From: Bacteroidota bacterium
GTDB taxonomy: Bacteria > Bacteroidota > Bacteroidia > JABEUT01
Assembly (NCBI GenBank): GCA_013285805.1
Contig: JABDGY010000006.1
Location: 1 to 57,604 of the forward strand
DNA length: 57,604 bases
Reading direction: 5' to 3'
The notes beneath the pieces were generated by a model, which saw only the letters and a program-made list of their open reading frames with translations, was not told the origin of the DNA and ran no database searches. Shown here in pieces: positions 8,606-17,077 of the stretch (positions within the stretch are counted from its first letter, which is position 1; each line of letters opens with the position of its first letter). A program made the position numbers and the translations under genes.

Positions 8606-8613
8606 TACATTTG
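8606..8613 (+). promoter_or_regulatory. -7 promoter element (TACATTTG) for the outer-membrane protein gene and nadE
   Basis: An exact TAnnTTTG match 44 nt before the start codon at 8658, immediately beyond the start codon of the divergent helical protein gene. Confidence 0.55.
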
Positions 8614-8657
8614 TAACATATTATTAAGCATCCCTAAAAAACAAATTTATACATTCC

Positions 8658-9374
8658 ATGAGAAAACTAACATTACTTATCTCCGCCATTGTATTATTTT
8701 CAGTAAGCACATTCGGTCAAGGTGCCAGCGGTGGCAGTGGCGCTGCTGCAAATGGAGCTGACAAGAATTTCCACTTCGGGCTTAATATTACCCCAGGGTA
8801 TTACTTCTTATCTGCTTCAGCGCCTAACGCGGCAAATGGTGGTAGTATTGGTTTCGGTTTCGGGCTTAACCTCGAATTCTACTTCAGCCAGAACTATGCC
8901 TTCTGCACAGGCCTTGAACTCAATTCTTTCGGGGCTAATTTTACCAATACAACCCAGTATTCAGCTTTCAAAAATGTAGACTCAATTACAGCGCACAACT
9001 ACAAACTGCAATACCTCGAAATTCCTCTTCAATTAAAATTCAGGACCTTACCTATTGGGCTTATGAAGTACTTTGGTATAGTAGGCATTACCCCTGGTAT
9101 TCGTGTAAAAGCTACCGATAGTTATACTGTAACTGATGGCTTAGGAGGAGCATATACAGGTTATTCAGAGAGTGGTGTAGATGCAAGTAACCAAACCAGT
9201 ATCATACGCCTTGATTATAATATTGGTGCAGGTGTTGAATATAACATTGCCGGTACAACTTCATTACAAGGTTGCCTTAGTTACCAGGGTGGATTCACTA
9301 ACCTGAACTCAAGCAGCGGGCAAGGAAGCATTGAAGCAAAAGCTATAACCCTTACCATAGGCGTGTTGTTCTAG
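8658..9374 (+). CDS. Outer-membrane beta-barrel protein (PorT-like family)
   Basis: This 238-residue protein has a classical signal peptide (MRK, hydrophobic run, cleavage near TFGQ, residue 21). The mature part alternates short Gly/aromatic strands such as FHFGLNITPGYYFL and GFGFGLNLEFYF, ending in a strand with a terminal Phe (ALTLTIGVLF reads here as ITLTIGVLF), the outer-membrane insertion signature. The layout fits the small 8-strand barrels annotated as porin/PorT family in Bacteroidota. A Gly/Ala-rich linker (GASGGSGAAANGA) follows the signal. It is 3 bp upstream of nadE, so the two are co-transcribed, although no functional link is known. Confidence 0.8.
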   Translation: MRKLTLLISAIVLFSVSTFGQGASGGSGAAANGADKNFHFGLNITPGYYFLSASAPNAANGGSIGFGFGLNLEFYFSQNYAFCTGLELNSFGANFTNTTQYSAFKNVDSITAHNYKLQYLEIPLQLKFRTLPIGLMKYFGIVGITPGIRVKATDSYTVTDGLGGAYTGYSESGVDASNQTSIIRLDYNIGAGVEYNIAGTTSLQGCLSYQGGFTNLNSSSGQGSIEAKAITLTIGVLF

Positions 9375-9377
9375 CAT

Positions 9378-11030
9378 ATGAAGATTGCCCTTGCACAGTT
9401 AAACTACCACATTGGCAATCTACCATATAATGTTGCTAAAATAAAGAACGGAATACTCCGCGCCAAAAGCGAAGGAGCCGAGTTAGTTGCATTTTCCGAG
9501 CTTTCTGTCTGTGGTTATCCACCAAAGGATTTATTACTTCACGATGGCTTTATACGGGCCTGCGAAGATGCGGTTAAAGACATTGCTCAAGAATGTAAAG
9601 GTATTGCCGCTATTGTAGGCGCGCCTGCGCGAAACGAAAAACATAAAGGCAAATCGCTGTTCAACTCCGCTTTCCTTCTTGTAGATGGCCAGATAGCCGC
9701 ACAGGTAAACAAAACCTTGTTGCCCTTCTACGATGTATTTGATGAGTACCGCTACTTTGAACCTGCCGAGGAAAACGAACTGATGGAATATAAAAGCGTG
9801 AAAATAGCGCTGACTGTTTGCGAGGATGTATGGAACGAACGCCCGCTGAACGACCGCTATCTTTATAAACACTCTTCACTTGAAACCCTCTGTACACCTG
9901 ACACCAACTGTATTATAAACATTGCCGCTTCACCCTTTTCATACATTCATTCTGAAGAACGCAAGCAGATATTTGAGACATCTGCGTCAAGGTATAAGCT
10001 ACCCTTCTTTTATGTGAATGCGCTCGGAGCCAATACAGACTTAATATTCGACGGAGGCTCAATGGTTATAGCAAGCAACGAGGGCATAGTTGATGAAATG
10101 AGTTACTTCACCGAGGAAATATCTATCTATGAGTTATCGGGCAAAAGTGTAAAACCTGTTAAGCCGCAGAAACGCAGTCATCCACAAAATCATATTGAGC
10201 GCATTTACCATGCATTGGTGCTTGGTATACGCGATTACTTTCAGAAGAACAACCTTACCAGCGCTGTGCTGGGCCTTTCTGGTGGTATAGATTCAGCCCT
10301 TGTACTTGCATTGACAGCCGAGGCATTAGGCAGCAAAAACGTACATGCTGTTATGTTACCATCGCGTTATACATCAGAAGAATCGCTAAAAGATGCCGGC
10401 GAACTGGTTATGAATATTGGCTGCTCATACGATAGCATATCTATAGAACCCGGCATTAATGCTGCATATAGCAGCCTTGCCGATGCTTTTAAAGGCAGGC
10501 AAGCCGATGTTACCGAAGAGAATATACAATCGCGTATGAGAGCTTTGTTGCTAATGGCCATATCTAATAAAATGGGCTATTTGCTGCTTAACACATCTAA
10601 CAAAAGTGAATTGGCCACCGGCTATGGAACCTTGTATGGAGATATGAGCGGGGCTTTATCGGTACTTGGTGATGTATACAAAACACAGGTATATGAACTG
10701 GCGCGCTATATCAATACTATCAAAAAGGGTTTAATTCCTTCAAATATCATTACACGCCCTCCCTCAGCGGAACTAAAGCCCAACCAGAAAGACACTGACT
10801 CATTACCTGATTACGATATACTTGACAAGGTGCTTCATGAGTATATTGAAATGGAAAAGTCGCAAATTGACATAAAAGTTGACGGGGCCAGCCCTGAACT
10901 GGTAAAGAGAATTGTAGATATGGTTAACCGTAACGAATACAAACGTAAACAGTCCCCTCCTATATTGCGGGTATCACCCAAAGCATTTGGCTCAGGCAGA
11001 AGAATGCCTATTGTGGCTAAATACATTTAA
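9378..11030 (+). CDS. nadE: Glutamine-dependent NAD+ synthase
   Basis: This is a 550-residue two-domain enzyme. The N-terminal nitrilase-like glutaminase shows the catalytic triad Glu41 (FSELSVCGYPP), Lys112 (NKTLLP) and Cys148 (LTVCEDVW). The C-terminal ATP-pyrophosphatase domain begins near residue 270 and carries the P-loop motif SGGIDS near 305 and NKSELATGYGTLYGDMSG. It makes NAD+ from deamido-NAD+, ATP and glutamine in the cytosol, with ammonia channelled between domains. Length and all key residues match the bacterial glutamine-dependent class. Confidence 0.97.
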   Translation: MKIALAQLNYHIGNLPYNVAKIKNGILRAKSEGAELVAFSELSVCGYPPKDLLLHDGFIRACEDAVKDIAQECKGIAAIVGAPARNEKHKGKSLFNSAFLLVDGQIAAQVNKTLLPFYDVFDEYRYFEPAEENELMEYKSVKIALTVCEDVWNERPLNDRYLYKHSSLETLCTPDTNCIINIAASPFSYIHSEERKQIFETSASRYKLPFFYVNALGANTDLIFDGGSMVIASNEGIVDEMSYFTEEISIYELSGKSVKPVKPQKRSHPQNHIERIYHALVLGIRDYFQKNNLTSAVLGLSGGIDSALVLALTAEALGSKNVHAVMLPSRYTSEESLKDAGELVMNIGCSYDSISIEPGINAAYSSLADAFKGRQADVTEENIQSRMRALLLMAISNKMGYLLLNTSNKSELATGYGTLYGDMSGALSVLGDVYKTQVYELARYINTIKKGLIPSNIITRPPSAELKPNQKDTDSLPDYDILDKVLHEYIEMEKSQIDIKVDGASPELVKRIVDMVNRNEYKRKQSPPILRVSPKAFGSGRRMPIVAKYI

Positions 11031-11086
11031 ACTATATTTTAGTTAATAGCAGAGGTAAATAGTTCCTAAGCCCCCCTATGCAACCA

Positions 11087-12541
11087 CTAGTTTACCGATA
11101 CCAGTTTAGTAGTATAAGTGTTATTACCTTCCTGTATTTTTAATAAATATACGCCCGGGTTGTTGCATGTAAAATTGAAAATATGCTGGCCCGATTCCAG
11201 CATTTTACCATCGGCTAGGGTGCTTATTTTCTGGCCTGTTATATCATATACCGCCATAGTTACAATGGCGTCTGTTACCATATTGTACTTGATAGTTACA
11301 CTGGTATTAAACGGGTTAGGATAGGTAGTTATTTCTGAGGCTATACCATCAATAGAGTTGATACCTGTAACACATGGGGTTTTGGGTTTTACTACAGAAG
11401 ACCCACTAATGACTTTGAAATCGTTCGCAAAGGCCTGCAGGTAATAATTGGCAATGGTGTCGTTATGCACGATTACAGTGTTTTCATCATTTTCTGTTTC
11501 AGCGGAAAAGGTCCAGTTATGCGAACCTGTAAGCACCATTGGGTTTTTACATGCAGCCGATGGGTTTGACACTACATACTTGTTATGGTACAGGTAAGTC
11601 GGATTATTATACGGGGTAAAATTGCTACCGAGGCCGTCAGGCAAAATGGTTGTAAGAGGTAGCTGGCCCGAACTTGTATAAGCATCTATAATTCCGTATG
11701 TGCTTACACTATGGTCTTTGTATTGATATACCAGGTCCCATGCAAGGGTGGTATCAGTAAAATCGTTCATGCCGCAGTAGAGGTCGGTACTGGAACTTTT
11801 AATCACATCAACAATATGGTTCTGGGTAGTATCTGAAGGGTCGAAGTAAAGTTCAACTTCTGAGCCGCCAATGGTAAACTTATGCGTGCCTGAATTGGGT
11901 TTCTTATAACCGAACAGGGCAGCGGAAGAATTGTAAGTAGCCCCATGCGTGGTATCACCCCACATAATATCAAATTCATGGGTAAACGCACGGGCCAATA
12001 CTTTCGATTGAAAAACAATGACGTTATTATAATCCCCGGTGGTCATATCCTGATCCCAGTCAGGCGAACCAGTCCATACCCACGTCTTGGTGGTATCCGG
12101 AGAATACTCATCAATAATGACAATTTTATTATGCATAATATTATAACCACTACCTGTTGGGCTCGCTTCCACTGGTATTGAAGAATTAAGCAGGCTAACC
12201 CCTGTGTTTGTTGATGCTTCTTTACCATCTTGTATATAGCGGACTTTCACACCCCTGCTATACGCAGCATTAATAGCTGCAGCAATTGGGTCACCGCTGT
12301 AAGTTTTGTATTCGTATTGAGCTATATCTATGGTATATTTTGCTTTACCAATATATGCAGCCAGTGTATCGAACATAGAATTATTACAATAAACAGGGCT
12401 CAGTCCGGTAGTGGAATATGTATTGTCTATGGGCTGTGTAAAATACACCTTAATGTATTTTGTAATATTTTGCTGTGCATAAAGCGTGCTCGAGCAAAAA
12501 GCCAGGAAAAACAATGCGGTGGAAAGTAAAATCTTTTTCAT
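11087..12541 (-). CDS. Secreted phospholipase D-like protein with T9SS sorting domain
   Basis: This is a 484-residue protein with a signal peptide (cleavage near TLYAQ, residue 23). It has two PLD-superfamily halves: HKD motif 1 is complete (His137, Lys139, Asp144, in HNKIVIIDE), with WTGSPDW after it; motif 2 reads HNKYVVSN, so Asp is replaced by Asn326, followed by LTGSHNW. The final 80 residues (ITTYPNPFNTSVTIKY to LLKIQEG) are a type A T9SS C-terminal domain, so it should be exported and attached at the surface or released. Phosphodiesterase activity on phospholipid or nucleic acid is inferred; the Asn substitution may alter it. It is convergent with nadE. Confidence 0.88.
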   Translation of the reverse strand: MKKILLSTALFFLAFCSSTLYAQQNITKYIKVYFTQPIDNTYSTTGLSPVYCNNSMFDTLAAYIGKAKYTIDIAQYEYKTYSGDPIAAAINAAYSRGVKVRYIQDGKEASTNTGVSLLNSSIPVEASPTGSGYNIMHNKIVIIDEYSPDTTKTWVWTGSPDWDQDMTTGDYNNVIVFQSKVLARAFTHEFDIMWGDTTHGATYNSSAALFGYKKPNSGTHKFTIGGSEVELYFDPSDTTQNHIVDVIKSSSTDLYCGMNDFTDTTLAWDLVYQYKDHSVSTYGIIDAYTSSGQLPLTTILPDGLGSNFTPYNNPTYLYHNKYVVSNPSAACKNPMVLTGSHNWTFSAETENDENTVIVHNDTIANYYLQAFANDFKVISGSSVVKPKTPCVTGINSIDGIASEITTYPNPFNTSVTIKYNMVTDAIVTMAVYDITGQKISTLADGKMLESGQHIFNFTCNNPGVYLLKIQEGNNTYTTKLVSVN

Positions 12542-12597
12542 ACAACCAGGGATTAATTGTTACGTATTTCTTAATTAATTATTAAATGAAGGTATAA

Positions 12598-12605
12598 CAA
12601 ATATA
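12598..12605 (-). promoter_or_regulatory. -7 promoter element (TATATTTG) for the PLD-like gene
   Basis: An exact TAnnTTTG match 56 nt before the start codon in an AT-rich intergenic stretch. Confidence 0.55.
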
Positions 12606-12698
12606 TACTGAACCGTTACATTCAATTTATAGATTAAAAAAATTTAATCTAAATTTAACATTGGGCTAAAAAGATTCAATCCTTTTCCATGGGAATAA

Positions 12699-13742
12699 CT
12701 ACAAATACCCCAAAGCCGCATACCCTACCCAATGCTTAAGGTTGGCATTGGCGGTAATACCCATACCGTCAAGGTCTTTTACGGGTATATCCTCATGCTC
12801 GAGGCTGGTAGAATAGTCAAGTAGCTCTCCTTTGAGAACAGGTTGGTGAAGCTTTTCAGCTAATTGCAATGTGGTAAGTAAGCCAACGGGAACGGCATAC
12901 CGTCCGCACCATGTCCATTTGTATTGGTGGTAATCGGCTGAGCTTACTGTATATCCAAAAAAATTCTTAATACGTTCACGGCTCAATTTACCAGTAAAAC
13001 ACTCATCAATCAACTGGTGCTCAAACTGAAATGCTTTTTTATAGCCAGCCTCATCAACCCCAAAACGGTCACAGTTACGGCCATTCCATTCTTCGTTGCC
13101 ATAATGAACGGCATCAGTGGTTATAAGAATTGAATAGTCTTTACCCCATTCCAGTTTATGCTCTTCGGCAATCTCTTTTATCCCGGTGGCAAGTGCATCA
13201 GATAATTTCAGCATTCTATCGAATGGCATAAATGGAACCAGTATCGGGACTATCTGTACATCTGGATTATAGTATTGCAAAAACGGCAACATAGATTCTA
13301 CTGAATGTTCAATTTCCTGCATGGGCCTGTGCACTTCATATATATCCTTTGGCAGCTTACTTATAAGCTCTTCGCGAAGCGAGGAAACCTTTATAGGTTT
13401 GCGTATGCCATGCCAGTGGCTATAATCGTCGAAGATTAAATTATTTTCCAGATTGTAGGTAGCTGCTTTATGCGCCACGGCAAAAATGAACACTAAAGGT
13501 GTTTTTATTTGTTGTAATACCAATGGATAGAGATATCCCACATAGGTGTAATCATCGTGTGGGCAAATGGCGGCCTTCCATGAGGTATCTGGAGTTATTT
13601 TCAACTCATCCCTTCGGCCCTTCAGTAAATTGCCTTGCTGTTTTTCAATGCGTTCTAAAACAGTTTCAAACTGCTTCAGTGTATGAGCAAAACCAACCTT
13701 ATCAACCAGTGGGCGGGTAATATGTCGGGTTGATTCTATCAT
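12699..13742 (-). CDS. Memo-family protein (AmmeMemoRadiSam system protein B-like)
   Basis: This is a 347-residue protein, somewhat longer than typical Memo proteins (about 270-300). Two Memo signatures are visible: ICPHDDYTYVGYLYP near residue 79 (family APHAGYxYSG) and EHSVESMLPFLQ near 144 (family EHSIExQLPFL). Memo resembles extradiol dioxygenases, and in prokaryotes it often sits with AMMECR1 and a radical SAM gene in an uncharacterised system. Neither partner is present here; neighbours are the PLD-like gene and rng. The first motif has Asp-Asp where Ala-Gly is usual. Function is unknown. Confidence 0.8.
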   Translation of the reverse strand: MIESTRHITRPLVDKVGFAHTLKQFETVLERIEKQQGNLLKGRRDELKITPDTSWKAAICPHDDYTYVGYLYPLVLQQIKTPLVFIFAVAHKAATYNLENNLIFDDYSHWHGIRKPIKVSSLREELISKLPKDIYEVHRPMQEIEHSVESMLPFLQYYNPDVQIVPILVPFMPFDRMLKLSDALATGIKEIAEEHKLEWGKDYSILITTDAVHYGNEEWNGRNCDRFGVDEAGYKKAFQFEHQLIDECFTGKLSRERIKNFFGYTVSSADYHQYKWTWCGRYAVPVGLLTTLQLAEKLHQPVLKGELLDYSTSLEHEDIPVKDLDGMGITANANLKHWVGYAALGYL

Positions 13743-13757
13743 AGCTTAATCTAATTG

Positions 13758-13845
13758 GAACGCAGATTACGCTGATTGTTTATGATTAATTATTATACTA
13801 TCTATAATCTGCGGTTATCTTAATGAATCCGCGACATCAGCGTTC
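13758..13845. repeat. Imperfect inverted repeat, REP-like intergenic element
   Basis: The 110-bp gap between the Memo gene and rng holds GAACGCAGATTACGCTGAT at one side and ATCAGCGTTC at the other, with AATCTGCGGTTATCTT between. The outer arms GAACGC/GCGTTC pair, and the inner words are variants of 'cGCaGATTaCGCtGATT'. The pattern resembles dispersed repeats seen in intergenic regions of many bacterial genomes; here only one copy is in view. Confidence 0.5.
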
Positions 13846-13853
13846 TATTGCAG

Positions 13854-15410
13854 TTAGGAAAGCTTTATCTCTTCCCCGTCTTTGTTCATCACCTTGTATT
13901 CAAGGAATTGCAGGGAGTCGAGTTCGTTTATCTTTATTCCACGTTTGTACTTCATCTTCCACTTCATGCTCATTGAAGGGAAGCCCTTGGTAAGATAAGC
14001 GTATATGAAAGGATGTACAAGTAAAGTAATGCCTCTTTCATTCTGCTCATTAAGTATATAACGCAACGTGCTTTCAATTTTATCGGTAAGCAATAATGGT
14101 GGTTCCACCTCTCCGGTACCTCCACAGGTAGGGCACTTTTCCATTGTATTAATAATGGTTTGGGGCCTAACCCTTTCGCGTGTAATCTGCACTAACCCGA
14201 ACTTGCTTGGGGGTAAAATATGATGCTTCGCCCTGTCGGTTTTCATTACATCTTTCAAGCGGTTGTAAAGCTTTTTGCGATTTTCGGCATTATACATGTC
14301 AATAAAATCGACAACTATAATACCACCTAAGTCGCGCAGGCGCATTTGCCGGGCTAATTCATCAGCCGCCTCAAGGTTCACCTCAAGGGCGTTAGTTTCC
14401 TGGTCGTTCTTCGATTTTATTTTGGTACCGCTGTTCACGTCAATAACATGAAGCGCTTCAGTATGCTCAATAATCAGGTAAGCGCCGCTGGGCATATTTA
14501 CTACCCTGCCGAATGAGCCTTTAATCTGTTTTTCAATACCTAGCTGGTCGAATATAGGAGCGTTACCCTTGTAAAGCTTAACAATATCCTCTTTCTCCGG
14601 TGCAATAGTGTGCATATATTTCTTTATTTCTTCGTATAACTCCTGGTCGTTCACCATAATGCTGCTGAACGAAGCGTTTACAAGGTCGCGTATAATAACA
14701 GAGGTGCGCCCCGCTTCGCCCAATACCTTTGCAGGCGGTGCAGGGTTGTTCTTCAGGTTATTGTAACACTCCTGCCATTTCTGAACTAACTGGTTCAGGT
14801 CGGCATCTAATTCAGCTACGCTTTTTTCTTCAGCCACGGTTCGCACAATAAGCCCGAATCCTTTAGGCTTAATGCTGTCCATAAGTTTTTTCAGGCGGTC
14901 GCGCTCTTCGCTCGATTTTATTTTCTGCGATACTGCTATTTTATCGGCAAATGGTATAAGTACCAGGAAACGGCCCGCCAACGTAATATGCGAGGTAATG
15001 CGGGGCCCTTTGGTGGAAATGGGCTCCTTGGCTATCTGTACCAATACGCTTTGCCCTCCGTTAAGTACATTCGATATTTTACCGTTTTTAGGTATATCGC
15101 CCAGCATTTTAAAATACATAAGGGGCGAATGCTTTATTCTGCCTGTAAGAACACCTTGTGAATAGCTATTTAAGGAAGCGAACTGGGGCCCTAAGTCGTA
15201 ATAATGGAGGAAGGCGTCTTTTTCATAGCCCACGTTTATGAAGGCTGCGTTAAGGCTGCTGGCTATTTTACTTACTTTTCCGAGGTATATATCACCTACT
15301 GAAAACTGGGCGTCGTTACGTTCGCGTACTAACTCTACCAGCTTCTTGTCGTTCAATACGGCTGTAACTACTCCTGTCGGGGTAGAGTTTATTATTAATT
15401 CGTTGCTCAT
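13854..15410 (-). CDS. rng: Ribonuclease G/E family endoribonuclease
   Basis: This is a 518-residue protein of RNase G length. The N-terminal S1-type region (VGDIYLGKVSKIASSLNAAFINVGYEKDAFLH, quoted in part as GKVSKIASSLNAAFINVG) is followed by the RNase H-like core. The DNase I-like catalytic region carries the Mg2+ aspartates in VIDVNSG and GGIIVVDFIDM, and the zinc link motif CPTCGGTG (about residue 427) holds the dimer of dimers together. There is no long RNase E-type scaffold. It cleaves single-stranded A/U-rich RNA, in rRNA maturation and mRNA decay. No exact promoter motif is seen immediately upstream. Confidence 0.95.
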   Translation of the reverse strand: MSNELIINSTPTGVVTAVLNDKKLVELVRERNDAQFSVGDIYLGKVSKIASSLNAAFINVGYEKDAFLHYYDLGPQFASLNSYSQGVLTGRIKHSPLMYFKMLGDIPKNGKISNVLNGGQSVLVQIAKEPISTKGPRITSHITLAGRFLVLIPFADKIAVSQKIKSSEERDRLKKLMDSIKPKGFGLIVRTVAEEKSVAELDADLNQLVQKWQECYNNLKNNPAPPAKVLGEAGRTSVIIRDLVNASFSSIMVNDQELYEEIKKYMHTIAPEKEDIVKLYKGNAPIFDQLGIEKQIKGSFGRVVNMPSGAYLIIEHTEALHVIDVNSGTKIKSKNDQETNALEVNLEAADELARQMRLRDLGGIIVVDFIDMYNAENRKKLYNRLKDVMKTDRAKHHILPPSKFGLVQITRERVRPQTIINTMEKCPTCGGTGEVEPPLLLTDKIESTLRYILNEQNERGITLLVHPFIYAYLTKGFPSMSMKWKMKYKRGIKINELDSLQFLEYKVMNKDGEEIKLS

Positions 15411-15741
15411 ACAATGAGATTGTTAAAATTGTAATGTGTTTTTGTAACCTGCCATTTTTAGGTGGTTTGGCGCCGGCGGTTAATTGCGCGTTTGTGGTGA
15501 GTGGGTCGTTAATACAGAAAGGATAACCCTGCAAGCTATCGTCTGTATATGAAAGGTACCTGTAATAAGATACAAGACAGGCTATGCCGGAGAGGCAAAA
15601 TCCTGCAATAAGGTATAGGGAATAAGGAATATGTGCGAGTTCTTTAATCATTTGGGGTGACCAGAAACCTTTCTTACGTATAGTAAAGAAGCCGGAAACA
15701 TTATTCCGGCGTTCTTTAATAACTGCTAAAAGATGAGGAAA
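15411..15741. other. Intergenic stretch upstream of rng
   Basis: The 331-bp stretch has no convincing gene. It contains a small minus-strand open frame starting at 15651 with one hydrophobic segment, which I reject because it runs into rng out of frame, and a hairpin at 15691-15710. Nothing else is recognisable. Confidence 0.5.
15691..15710 (-). terminator. Hairpin downstream of the 31-residue ribosomal protein gene
   Basis: GCCGGAA and TTCCGGC form a 7-bp stem with a 6-nt loop, followed on the minus strand by TTCTTT. It lies 31 bp past the stop of the small basic gene, a plausible intrinsic terminator with a weak U tract. Confidence 0.5.
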
Positions 15742-15837
15742 TTATCTTAATCTTTTCTTATGCCTGTTCTTCCTGAGGCGTTTCTTTCTCTTGTGTGTTG
15801 CCATTTTATGGCGCTTTCTTTTCTTTCCGCAAGGCAT
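15742..15837 (-). CDS. AURKAIP1/COX24-domain small ribosomal protein (bS22/mS38-like)
   Basis: This is a 31-codon gene. Its product starts MPCGKKRKRHKMATHKRKK and is almost entirely Lys, Arg and His. The sequence is characteristic of the tiny Bacteroidota proteins annotated as AURKAIP1/COX24 domain, homologous to mitochondrial ribosomal protein mS38 and mycobacterial bS22, which lie at the small-subunit decoding region. It is located 25 bp after the TPR gene, probably in the HU-TPR operon, and before a hairpin. Length and sequence match the family closely, so the call is firm despite its size. Confidence 0.9.
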   Translation of the reverse strand: MPCGKKRKRHKMATHKRKKRLRKNRHKKRLR

Positions 15838-15862
15838 AGCTTAACTATTATTTTATTGTTAC

Positions 15863-16720
15863 TTATTTATTAATTGTATCGTTTTTCAGTTTAAGGATAT
15901 AACCATTAACCTGATCCTTCAATTTTTTATCGGCCACAAAAGTACTATATTTTTCGAGACACCTGATAGCTTCCTGTTTATTACCCATTTTTTCATAGGT
16001 ATCTTCCAGGTATAAATAAGCTTCGCTATACTTGGGGTCTATCTGCAAAACCCTGTTAAACCTATATATTGCCTTGGGGTATTGGCCCGATTGTATGGAA
16101 AATTCCCCCAGTGCAATTTGTGCCTTTTTATTATTAGAATCTTTTTTAAGCACCCCTTCCAGTATCTGGATGCCCTGCATAGGGGCACCACCACCCTCTA
16201 CTATGCATTGGGCCATGCCTACCCTTGTATCGAGGTTGGTTGAGTCAATTTTAAAGGAACTATTGAAACAATCTGATGCTTTTTGCAGCAACGTGCCCCT
16301 TACCTGCGGGTCTTCCGTAAGTTGTGAAGCATTATAGTACCTGTCGCCGGAAAGATACCATAAGTCGGCCGAGTTTTTGATTCCCGCCAGCTTTTCCATG
16401 TAAACCGTAGCGGGTATCTGCGCCCCGGCGCTATCATATAAGTTAATAATAGACCTTAGAACAATTGCCTGCTCATCGGGCGATTTGCCTGATAATGAGT
16501 TATCAAGCCTGCCGATAGTTTTTTGCTTATCGGCAGGAACCTGATTTTTTGCTTCGTCAACCAAACGACCGAAGTCAGCCAGGTTAGTCGCATGGCCTCC
16601 GGAAGAAGGCTTTTGCATATCCTGGGTTAACGGGGGCTTCTGGTTAATAAAAAAGAGAGAGACTAATAAAAGTATGCTTGCAGATATGGCAACCCATTGT
16701 CGGTAAGATAATGTTGCCAT
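15863..16720 (-). CDS. TPR-repeat protein with N-terminal membrane anchor
   Basis: This 285-residue protein has an uncleaved-looking hydrophobic helix at residues 9-24 (VAISASILLLVSLFFI) after a short cytoplasmic N-terminus, a Pro/Ser/Gly-rich linker, and then TPR-type helix pairs in the C-terminal half. The clearest repeat is AQIALGEFSIQSGQYPKAIY followed by RFNRVLQIDPKYSEAYLYLE, where Pro ends a 34-residue unit. It is probably a periplasmic, membrane-anchored scaffold. It follows HU by 9 bp and precedes the small ribosomal protein gene, so HU, TPR and bS22-like appear to be one operon. Confidence 0.8.
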   Translation of the reverse strand: MATLSYRQWVAISASILLLVSLFFINQKPPLTQDMQKPSSGGHATNLADFGRLVDEAKNQVPADKQKTIGRLDNSLSGKSPDEQAIVLRSIINLYDSAGAQIPATVYMEKLAGIKNSADLWYLSGDRYYNASQLTEDPQVRGTLLQKASDCFNSSFKIDSTNLDTRVGMAQCIVEGGGAPMQGIQILEGVLKKDSNNKKAQIALGEFSIQSGQYPKAIYRFNRVLQIDPKYSEAYLYLEDTYEKMGNKQEAIRCLEKYSTFVADKKLKDQVNGYILKLKNDTINK

Positions 16721-16729
16721 AGAGCAATA

Positions 16730-17014
16730 CTACTTAACAGACTTTTTAACCTTTTCTGAAAACTTTTTGGAAGGTTTAAACGCAGGGATAAAATGTGCAG
16801 GAAGTTGTATAGCCGTATTTTTCGAAATATTACGGGCTATTTTCGCAGCACGCTTTTTAATAATAAAATTTCCAAAACCTCGTAAAGAAACAGTTTCCTT
16901 GTTGGAAATGTGTTCTTTAACCGAGTTCATAAAGGCTTCTATTGTGGCTTCCACCACTGTCCTCTCGATACCCGTCTTCCTGGATATCTCCTTAACGATT
17001 TCTGCTTTTGTCAT
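16730..17014 (-). CDS. HU/IHF-family DNA-binding protein
   Basis: This is a 94-residue protein of normal length for HU. It shows the N-terminal helical dimer region (TKAEIVKEISRKTGIERTVV), the VSLRGFGNFIIKKRAAKIARN strand-turn region (shown in part as RGFGNFIIKKRAA) and a DNA-intercalating arm. The usual RNP at the arm tip is replaced by a longer stretch (ISKNTAIQLPAHFIPAFKPS) with P at the tip, followed by the FKPSKKF strand, which is closer to IHF/HU variants than to canonical HU. A second, more canonical HU is at 22096. It has an exact -7 promoter element. Confidence 0.92.
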   Translation of the reverse strand: MTKAEIVKEISRKTGIERTVVEATIEAFMNSVKEHISNKETVSLRGFGNFIIKKRAAKIARNISKNTAIQLPAHFIPAFKPSKKFSEKVKKSVK

Positions 17015-17042
17015 AACTATTGGGGTTAAATTAATTACGCTA

Positions 17043-17050
17043 CAAAGTTA
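17043..17050 (-). promoter_or_regulatory. -7 promoter element (TAACTTTG) for the HU-TPR-bS22-like operon
   Basis: An exact TAnnTTTG match on the minus strand, 28 nt before the HU start codon and just downstream of the folA stop. Confidence 0.6.
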
Positions 17051-17077
17051 CAAAAAATTGAATATATAGCACTTCAA

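Noticed and set aside
15316-15651. A 111-codon minus-strand frame with a hydrophobic segment near its start
   Set aside because: It runs out of frame into the first 95 bp of rng, has no promoter element, and its latter half is low-quality sequence; probably chance.
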